A program made the translations under genes and the position numbers. Positions 1-4,616 of a stretch of DNA of 8,518 nt are shown one piece after another. This DNA is from an uncultured Oscillospiraceae bacterium (GTDB taxonomy: Bacteria > Bacillota > Clostridia > Oscillospirales > Acutalibacteraceae): contig URPG01000077.1 of NCBI GenBank assembly GCA_900549675.1, forward strand, positions 1 through 8,518, given 5' to 3'. The notes beneath the pieces were generated by a model that ran no database searches, was not told where the DNA came from, and was given only the letters and a program-made list of their open reading frames with translations. Positions within the stretch are counted from its first letter, which is position 1. Every line of letters starts with the position of its first letter.

Positions 1-61
1 GTTGATTTTAATTTCTTTGCACAAATCTTAACCTACTAAACAATTTAGGAGCGAACCGTAC

Positions 62-586
62 ATGAATGATGTTTTTATTGAAAGAATGGTTAAAAAACGT
101 ACCGACGGCAAAGATATTGCTATTTTGATTCTCATTTTGCTGGGCATTTTTGTTTTAGGATTTATCTGCCTTATTTATATGCCCAGTATCTTATTCTTCG
201 TAATTGTCGGAGGAAGCTATGGCGGGTACAAGCTGATTTCTTTACGGAATCTCGAATTTGAATACAGCCTGACCAACGGATATCTTGCCGTTGATAAAAT
301 TATGAACCGTGCTTCCCGAAAACGCTTGACTGCTTTCGAATGTAAAGACATTGAAGATATGGGCGAATATGAAAAGAATAAAGCCAGACTGGAAAATCGC
401 CAAGTACAAACCAAACTGTTTGTTTCGGAATACAGTGACGGACGCGGTGCCTGGTATGTAATTGTCAACACCAAAAAAACGGGCAAAACACTTTTGGTAT
501 TTAACCCCGATGAAGATTTATTAGAGGCAATTAAAAAATTTATGCCCACCCACCTTCGTTTTGAGTTGTTTGGCCGAGGACGATAA
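62..586 (+). CDS. Two-pass membrane protein of unknown function (DUF6106-like)
   Basis: A 174-residue protein of unknown function. It has a short charged N-terminus, two closely spaced hydrophobic segments (about residues 19-39 and 42-58), and then a soluble, mostly polar domain of about 115 residues. That domain is rich in predicted beta strands, with a conserved-looking stretch at residues 64-79 (FEYSLTNGYLAVDKIM). This layout and motif resemble the DUF6106 family of Clostridia as I remember it; that assignment is from memory and not checked. With both segments spanning the membrane, the C-terminal domain would lie on the same side as the N-terminus, probably the cytoplasm. The start is supported by AGGAG at 47-51, 10 bases before the ATG. 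It is the only plus-strand gene here, convergent with ribU, and no clear promoter is visible in the 61 bases available upstream. No enzymatic motif is seen. Being a real gene is near certain; its function is unknown. Confidence 0.85.
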   Translation: MNDVFIERMVKKRTDGKDIAILILILLGIFVLGFICLIYMPSILFFVIVGGSYGGYKLISLRNLEFEYSLTNGYLAVDKIMNRASRKRLTAFECKDIEDMGEYEKNKARLENRQVQTKLFVSEYSDGRGAWYVIVNTKKTGKTLLVFNPDEDLLEAIKKFMPTHLRFELFGRGR

Positions 587-625
587 TCTACATCCCTTTA
601 TCGCATTTTAAAGCAGAATATCACA

Positions 626-657
626 GAAAAAAGCACAGAACATTCTGTGCTTTTTTC
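626..657. terminator. Bidirectional intrinsic terminator
   Basis: A perfect 14-bp stem (626-639 with 644-657) around a 4-base loop. The GC-richer core is flanked by six A residues on the left and six T residues on the right. It therefore gives a hairpin followed by a U-run on both strands. It lies between the convergent ends of the plus-strand membrane protein gene (stop at 586) and minus-strand ribU (stop at 667), and can terminate both. Confidence 0.93.
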
Positions 658-666
658 TATACTCTT

Positions 667-1263
667 TTAAACAGCTCCTTTTAATAAGGGCGAAACCTTT
701 TTGTAAATTAAGAAGGTTAAGATAACATTCATAAATCCTTTAACCACTGTAAATGGCAGATTAAACATCAGTAACGCCTGCCATAATGAATCAACGTTTG
801 GATTAATCAGTTGATAAGCCTGCATAATCTTTTCCATCGTCATCATTTGAGCATAAATAGGATACACAATGTAATAATTGATGAAGAGGCTGGCTCCTCC
901 CATTACAAGACTTCCCATTAAAGCACCAAGGATGGCAGATTTCAGGTTTTTACCCCGCTGATAAATAAAACCTGCTACACCCACAAACACAGCGCCCATT
1001 AAAAAATTGGCAATCGAACCTACGCCAAAGCTGGTACTAAACAATAAATTTACAATATTCTTAATTAAACAAACTGCAATCCCCGAAACCGGTCCAAAAG
1101 CAAATGCTGCTATTAACGCAGGTAATTCAGAAAAATCCATTTTGATAAAGGATGGTATAATTGGTATGCTGAATTCCAAAAACATTAATACAGTTGCAAC
1201 TGCCCCTAAAACAGCAATAACAGTCAATTTTCTTACATTCATTTTCTTACGTGTTCTTTCCAT
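667..1263 (-). CDS. ribU: Riboflavin ECF transporter substrate-binding component RibU
   Basis: The integral membrane S component that binds riboflavin for an energy-coupling factor (ECF) transporter. It would work with the shared EcfA/EcfA'/EcfT module, which is not encoded in this window. The 198 residues are almost wholly hydrophobic, with about six membrane segments, the usual size for RibU. The N-terminal helix carries an alanine motif (A17 and A21), of the kind S components use to dock on EcfT. Residues 41-58 hold the RibU-like motif KMDFSELPALIAAFAFGP, and GVGSIANFLMG follows at 80-90. An ATG with AAGGAG at 1272-1277, 8 bases upstream, sets the start; Met8 is a weaker alternative. The FMN riboswitch and terminator immediately upstream independently support riboflavin as substrate, so FMN abundance should shut the gene off. 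It ends at the bidirectional terminator at 626-657. Family assignment is strong; substrate assignment rests on motif plus riboswitch. Confidence 0.95.
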   Translation of the reverse strand: MERTRKKMNVRKLTVIAVLGAVATVLMFLEFSIPIIPSFIKMDFSELPALIAAFAFGPVSGIAVCLIKNIVNLLFSTSFGVGSIANFLMGAVFVGVAGFIYQRGKNLKSAILGALMGSLVMGGASLFINYYIVYPIYAQMMTMEKIMQAYQLINPNVDSLWQALLMFNLPFTVVKGFMNVILTFLIYKKVSPLLKGAV

Positions 1264-1271
1264 GACAAAAA

Positions 1272-1277
1272 CTCCTT
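1272..1277 (-). promoter_or_regulatory. Ribosome binding site of ribU
   Basis: AAGGAG on the minus strand, 8 bases before the ATG at 1263. It supports that ATG rather than the internal Met8 codon. It lies downstream of the riboswitch terminator and outside its stem, so the visible control is transcriptional and not by sequestering this site. Confidence 0.85.
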
Positions 1278-1321
1278 CTCACAATGATTATAATTTACAA
1301 TCAATCGGTCAGAGCGAATTA

Positions 1322-1364
1322 AAAATCCCCCGAACAGGCGCAAAAAACCTAATCGGGGGATTTT
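1322..1364 (-). terminator. Riboswitch-controlled intrinsic terminator of ribU leader
   Basis: A 12-bp perfect stem (1322-1333 with 1353-1364) with a run of five C paired to five G, closed by a 19-base loop. It ends in a U-rich tract on the minus-strand RNA. It sits between the FMN aptamer (ending near 1376) and the ribU ribosome binding site, the standard position for the expression platform of a transcription-terminating riboswitch. With FMN bound, this hairpin should form and stop transcription before ribU. Confidence 0.92.
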
Positions 1365-1375
1365 CTCTGTCTATG

Positions 1376-1505
1376 CTCTTCTATCATCCGGACTTATCTT
1401 TGTTTCCACAAAGAATCACCGTCGGTATCGGAATTTCACCGATTCAGCCTAAAAAGGGTCGCAGACTATCACTGCCGGTAAGGAATTGCACCTTGCCCCG
1501 AAGAA
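1376..1505 (-). ncRNA. FMN riboswitch aptamer (RFN element)
   Basis: Read on the minus strand, the conserved RFN blocks appear in order: CTTCGGGGCAAGGTG, AATTCC, ACCGGCAGT, AGTCTGCGACC, GGTGAAATTCCG, ACCGACGGT and AGTCCGGATG. The P1 closing stem pairs TCTTC near 1500-1504 with GAAGA at 1377-1381. Six-helix FMN aptamers of this kind bind flavin mononucleotide directly and control riboflavin synthesis or uptake genes. The downstream terminator (1322-1364) and ribU (start 1263) make this an OFF switch for riboflavin import. The promoter at 1517-1545 places the transcript start only a few bases before the aptamer. Exact aptamer ends are approximate. Confidence 0.96.
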
Positions 1506-1516
1506 TTGTTATTCAT

Positions 1517-1545
1517 ATTATATGCTGATAAATTTAAAAAGTCAA
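1517..1545 (-). promoter_or_regulatory. Sigma-A type promoter of the ribU leader
   Basis: On the minus strand a -35 box TTGACT (1540-1545) and a perfect -10 box TATAAT (1517-1522) are separated by exactly 17 bases. The predicted transcript start is near 1510, just before the FMN aptamer. Position, spacing and near-consensus boxes together make it convincing. It lies downstream of the dtxR-family stop codon (1565), so ribU has its own promoter. Confidence 0.87.
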
Positions 1546-1564
1546 CCAGCATTAATCGTCTTCA

Positions 1565-1936
1565 TTATTTACTGTGTTTACTTACAAACTCTTTTAATTT
1601 TTCAAAACTTTGCGCACTGATGACATGCTCAAGCCGACAAGCATCATCAGCGGCTGTTTGCGGATCAACGCCAATTTGCGTTAAAAACTTAGATAAAAAT
1701 TTATGTCTTTCATAAGTTCTTTCAGCAATCACGCGGCCAGACTCTGTCAGTGTAATGTATCCATCTGAATCCATGAGAATATAACCATTTTCACGTAATT
1801 TTTTCATCGCCACACTTACACTGGGTTTTGTGAATTCCATTTCGGTAGCGATATCGATAGAACGCACATCGGGTTTTGTTTCACTGAGCATTAGAATGGT
1901 TTCCAAATAATTTTCTGCTGATTCTTGAATCTTCAT
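1565..1936 (-). CDS. DtxR/MntR-family metal-dependent transcriptional repressor
   Basis: A 123-residue DNA-binding regulator that would bind DNA when loaded with Fe(II) or Mn(II) and typically represses metal uptake. Residues 1-65 form the winged helix-turn-helix, followed by the helical metal-binding and dimerisation domain. The C-terminal SH3-like domain of DtxR is absent, giving an MntR-like short form. By-eye alignment puts the metal ligands at E12, H78, C100, E103 and H104. The Cys matches DtxR C102, where MntR has E99. N9 occupies the position of DtxR M10 or MntR D8. Metal preference therefore cannot be read off. The frame extends 28 codons further upstream, but the ATG at 1936 has AAGGAGG (1943-1949) 6 bases before it, and the promoter lies inside the extension. 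No metal transporter gene is adjacent; ribU follows with its own promoter. No separate terminator is visible after this gene. Confidence 0.94.
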   Translation of the reverse strand: MKIQESAENYLETILMLSETKPDVRSIDIATEMEFTKPSVSVAMKKLRENGYILMDSDGYITLTESGRVIAERTYERHKFLSKFLTQIGVDPQTAADDACRLEHVISAQSFEKLKEFVSKHSK

Positions 1937-1942
1937 GTCCTG

Positions 1943-1949
1943 CCTCCTT
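1943..1949 (-). promoter_or_regulatory. Ribosome binding site deciding the regulator start
   Basis: AAGGAGG on the minus strand, 6 bases before the ATG at 1936. It fixes the start of the DtxR-family gene and argues against the in-frame ATG at 2020, which has no comparable site and lies upstream of the promoter. Confidence 0.88.
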
Positions 1950-1966
1950 GCCTTTAAATTTATTTT

Positions 1967-1995
1967 ATTGTAACACAAATATAAAACACTTTCAA
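1967..1995 (-). promoter_or_regulatory. Sigma-A type promoter of the DtxR-family gene
   Basis: The minus strand shows TTGAAA (1990-1995) and TACAAT (1967-1972) separated by exactly 17 bases. Each box matches consensus at five of six positions. The predicted transcript start is near 1960, giving a short leader of about 24 bases before the ATG at 1936. Confidence 0.85.
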
Positions 1996-2063
1996 GGCGT
2001 ATCCTATATTCGCTGCACAAAACAAATTTGATTCTTATTTTTATTTAACTCGAATAAGTAAAA

Positions 2064-2087
2064 CTCCTGTACCGCCGGGTACAGGAG
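2064..2087 (-). terminator. Intrinsic terminator of secDF
   Basis: A 10-bp perfect stem (2064-2073 with 2078-2087, CTCCTGTACC and its complement) around a 4-base loop. On the minus strand it is followed by TTTTACTTATT. It lies 21 bases past the secDF stop codon and upstream of the DtxR-family promoter, so it separates the two transcription units. Confidence 0.9.
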
Positions 2088-2108
2088 CTGAATATCCTTC
2101 ACTCTCTA

Positions 2109-4460
2109 TTATGCTCTCTTTTTAGCTTTTTTATGAATCTGCATGGCACTATAAAGAGGAGCGGCAATCATCAAGCTTGAGTAAGCGCCTGCCACAACAC
2201 CAATCATCATGGGGAAAGCAAAGCCTGCTACTGAATCCAGATTGTTGGCAACTGCCACCAGATAAGTCACCAGTAAAGCCGCAAAGGTAGCCACAGATGT
2301 CATAAGCGAACGCCCAAAAGTCTGGCTTAAACTTAGATTGGAAATATAAGTAATATCTGATTTTGGCATTAGGCGTCTGTTCTCACGAATACGGTCAAAA
2401 ATAACAATCGTATCGTTGAGTGAATAACCCAAAATCGTTAGAATAACTGCCATAAAGTTATCATTAATCGGCATACGGAAGAGTACAAAGATAAAATAGG
2501 TGATTAATACATCATGCAAAAGCGCAATAATAGCTGTGCCACCGGCTGTTAATCCACCAATTTTCTTGAAACGGAGTCCAATATAAATCAACAGGAATAT
2601 TACGGTTATAGCCAGACAAGCCAAACATTTTTGCAGGAATTTAGAACCCATGGTCGGGTCTACAGAACTCGACTGAACGAGTTCAATCTCCTGTTCTGCG
2701 TATTGCTTCTGCAATCCTGCGGTAATATTTTTTTGTTCTTCTACATCAATCGTTTGTTGTCCTGAAAAAGAAATAGTTATAAACTTTTTACCGGTGTCTT
2801 CCTCCGCCATAGACTCATTGATTACGACAGTGGAATCTTTTCCGCTGACTTCAGAAATGGTATCTTCAATGTCTTCCGGCTTAATATCCTCACCTGAAAC
2901 AGAATACTGCAGCACTGCGCCTCCGGAAAACTGTGTATCCAGTTTTGTGCCAAAAGCCACATTGGCTGCAATTCCAACCACGATTAAAATAACTGAAACT
3001 GCAATGAAATATTTCTTATGCTTGTAAAAATCAAAATAGAATGATTTTGCATTGTCCTTGGGTGCACCATAAAGCCACTTCTTTCTAAACGCTTTGAAAG
3101 CAGACAGCGAACGCACCATGGCTCTGGAGGCCCATACACCCATGATAAAGTTTCCGATGGTCCCTAAAAATAAGGTATAACCAAAAGCATAAATGGCTCC
3201 TGTGGTAGATTGTCCAAACAGCAAAGAAAGAATATTGCTGGGACCAAACACGCCAATGAGCATTAAAGAAACAATAATCACCGTAATATTGCCGTCAAAA
3301 ATCGCCCAAAAGCTTTCGCTTGAGCCCTTTTGAATGGCACTGTCCAGTGACTTTCCGTTCTTTAGTTCTTCACGGATGCGGCTTGCGGTGATAATGTTGG
3401 CATCCACACCCATGCCAATCGAGAGGATAATACCGGCAATACCGGGCAAAGTCATGGTAAAGCTGTTGAACATGGGGAAATATCCTGAAACAATTGCCAA
3501 TGAAAAAGCAACTTGTCCTGCCAAGCTAATAACCGCCACAAAACCGGGCAAACGATAAAACACAAGCATTAAAACAGCAATGACAGCAAAAGCAATAATA
3601 CCGGCAAATGCCATGGCATTCAGTGCTCTTGAGCCCAATGTAGGGGTAATAGCGCTGAAATCAGTTACCTCTAAAGCAAAGGGCAAGGCACCCGCTTGTA
3701 TCTTGGAGGCCAGTGCAGAAGCTTCAGAAGACGTAAAGTTACCGCTGATGGTACATTCTCCATCGGTAATAGCAGACTCTACTGTGGGATAAGAAATCAT
3801 GGTATCGTCCATCCAAATGGAAATCACTTTACCTTTTAATCTCTCTGTTGCCTCGGCAAACTTTTCTTTACCGGATTCTGAAAGCTGCAAAGATACCAAA
3901 TATTTGTACTGGCCTGTCGAAGAATCCTGTACCATCCCCGGTTCAGCCTTGACGACATCAGAGCCCTCCAAGATTATCTTTTCAGCCGTTGTTCCTTTTG
4001 GTGTCTTATAAACCGGTGCTCCATCGGCAGCATATTCTGTTTTTTCATATTCCATGCCCTCACGGAAGGTTAAAAGAGCCGTAGCCGAAAGCTCATTAAT
4101 AGCATCTTCCGCATTAAAATTACTCTCTTCGCTCTTCCATGGAAAACGCACGATAATGCGATTGTTCGTGGAGTCTTTATATAACTCATAATCAGTGATA
4201 TTTGAGCTAACCATTCGAGTTTCAATAATCGCTTTTGCAGCATTTAACTGATTATCATCCGCTTTCACACCGTCGGCAGGACTAAAAGTGGCTTCTACAC
4301 CACCGCGAATATCAATGCCCCAGCGGATATCACCGGCACCTTTCAGATACGTTTTTTTGAAATCTCCGTTTTGACCATGAATCCCAAAAAGAGAAGTGTA
4401 TGTAAAGAAAACGGTCAAAATGGCTACGACAAAAAATACATATTTTTTTGCCTTTTTCAA
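2109..4460 (-). CDS. secDF: Fused protein translocase subunit SecDF
   Basis: A membrane component of the Sec export machinery that uses proton flow to help pull secreted proteins across after SecA/SecYEG. The 783 residues join SecD and SecF in one chain with about twelve membrane segments. The SecD half has TM1 (about 6-26), GIDIRGG at 48-54, a long extracytoplasmic region, then TM2-6 with LPGIAGIILSIGMGVDANI at 338-356. The SecF half starts near residue 480, with LDTQFSGG at 507-514, GYSLNDTIVIFDRI at 678-691 and GRSLMTS at 716-722. D353, D683 and R717 match by eye the proton-relay residues D340, D637 and R671 of Thermus SecDF. The start chosen is TTG at 4460, because AGGGGG (4469-4474) sits 8 bases before it. 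A longer frame from TTG at 4496 adds 12 polar residues and lacks a ribosome binding site. It has its own terminator; no convincing promoter is visible upstream. Confidence 0.96.
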   Translation of the reverse strand: MKKAKKYVFFVVAILTVFFTYTSLFGIHGQNGDFKKTYLKGAGDIRWGIDIRGGVEATFSPADGVKADDNQLNAAKAIIETRMVSSNITDYELYKDSTNNRIIVRFPWKSEESNFNAEDAINELSATALLTFREGMEYEKTEYAADGAPVYKTPKGTTAEKIILEGSDVVKAEPGMVQDSSTGQYKYLVSLQLSESGKEKFAEATERLKGKVISIWMDDTMISYPTVESAITDGECTISGNFTSSEASALASKIQAGALPFALEVTDFSAITPTLGSRALNAMAFAGIIAFAVIAVLMLVFYRLPGFVAVISLAGQVAFSLAIVSGYFPMFNSFTMTLPGIAGIILSIGMGVDANIITASRIREELKNGKSLDSAIQKGSSESFWAIFDGNITVIIVSLMLIGVFGPSNILSLLFGQSTTGAIYAFGYTLFLGTIGNFIMGVWASRAMVRSLSAFKAFRKKWLYGAPKDNAKSFYFDFYKHKKYFIAVSVILIVVGIAANVAFGTKLDTQFSGGAVLQYSVSGEDIKPEDIEDTISEVSGKDSTVVINESMAEEDTGKKFITISFSGQQTIDVEEQKNITAGLQKQYAEQEIELVQSSSVDPTMGSKFLQKCLACLAITVIFLLIYIGLRFKKIGGLTAGGTAIIALLHDVLITYFIFVLFRMPINDNFMAVILTILGYSLNDTIVIFDRIRENRRLMPKSDITYISNLSLSQTFGRSLMTSVATFAALLVTYLVAVANNLDSVAGFAFPMMIGVVAGAYSSLMIAAPLYSAMQIHKKAKKRA

Positions 4461-4468
4461 AATAGATT

Positions 4469-4474
4469 CCCCCT
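4469..4474 (-). promoter_or_regulatory. Ribosome binding site selecting a TTG start for secDF
   Basis: AGGGGG on the minus strand, 8 bases before the TTG at 4460. The next in-frame candidate, TTG at 4496, is preceded only by AT-rich sequence. The downstream choice places the hydrophobic first helix directly after MKKAKK, a normal N-terminus for this family. Confidence 0.75.
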
Positions 4475-4522
4475 GTGAATGATTATTTCCTAACAAGAAA
4501 ATTTAACACATATTCAGTGCCC

Positions 4523-4547
4523 TACCTATAATAAACTGTTATAGGTA
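4523..4547. repeat. Perfect inverted repeat upstream of secDF
   Basis: TACCTATAA at 4523-4531 and its exact complement TTATAGGTA at 4539-4547, separated by 7 bases. It lies in the 156-base gap between ispH-S1 and secDF. It is not followed by a T-run on either strand, so it is not a standard terminator. It could be an operator, an RNA hairpin in the secDF leader, or chance in AT-rich sequence. Confidence 0.6.
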
Positions 4548-4563
4548 AAATCCGAATACATAA

Positions 4564-4589
4564 AACAGGGCAGTTTTCACTACCCCGTT
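4564..4589 (-). terminator. Intrinsic terminator of the cmk-plsC-ispH operon
   Basis: Minus-strand RNA can form an 11-bp stem (4564-4574 with 4579-4589) closed by a GAAA tetraloop and followed by UUUUAU. Two of the pairs are G-U wobbles on the minus-strand RNA and would be C-A mismatches on the plus strand, so the structure is oriented for minus-strand transcription. It begins about 28 bases after the ispH-S1 stop codon at 4617. Confidence 0.82.
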
Positions 4590-4616
4590 ATCCATTTCAA
4601 CTGTATTTGCCCGTGC

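Noticed and set aside
1287..1292. A second TATAAT on the minus strand between the ribU terminator and the start codon
   Set aside because: No acceptable -35 box lies 16-18 bases upstream. The nearest, CTGACC, is only 14 bases away. A promoter there would also bypass the riboswitch.
1007..1528. Plus-strand open frame of 173 codons opposite ribU and its leader
   Set aside because: It is antisense to the strongly supported ribU gene and runs through the FMN riboswitch. It has low-complexity composition typical of a shadow frame and no ribosome binding site.
1522..1552. ATGCTG/CAGCAT inverted repeat between the DtxR-family gene and ribU, as a possible terminator
   Set aside because: The stem is only 6 bp with a 19-base loop and has no T-run after it. 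It overlaps the ribU -35 region and spacer and is most likely incidental.
1937..2020. N-terminal 28-codon extension of the DtxR-family protein
   Set aside because: The extension contains the near-consensus promoter and the AAGGAGG site for the inner ATG at 1936. The family begins at the MKIQESAENYLETI motif.
4516..4574. AGGGCA/TGCCCT complementarity between the ispH-S1 terminator and sequence downstream, as an attenuation switch
   Set aside because: The downstream partner would be transcribed only after the terminator hairpin has formed, so it could not act as a normal antiterminator. Six bases is also weak evidence.
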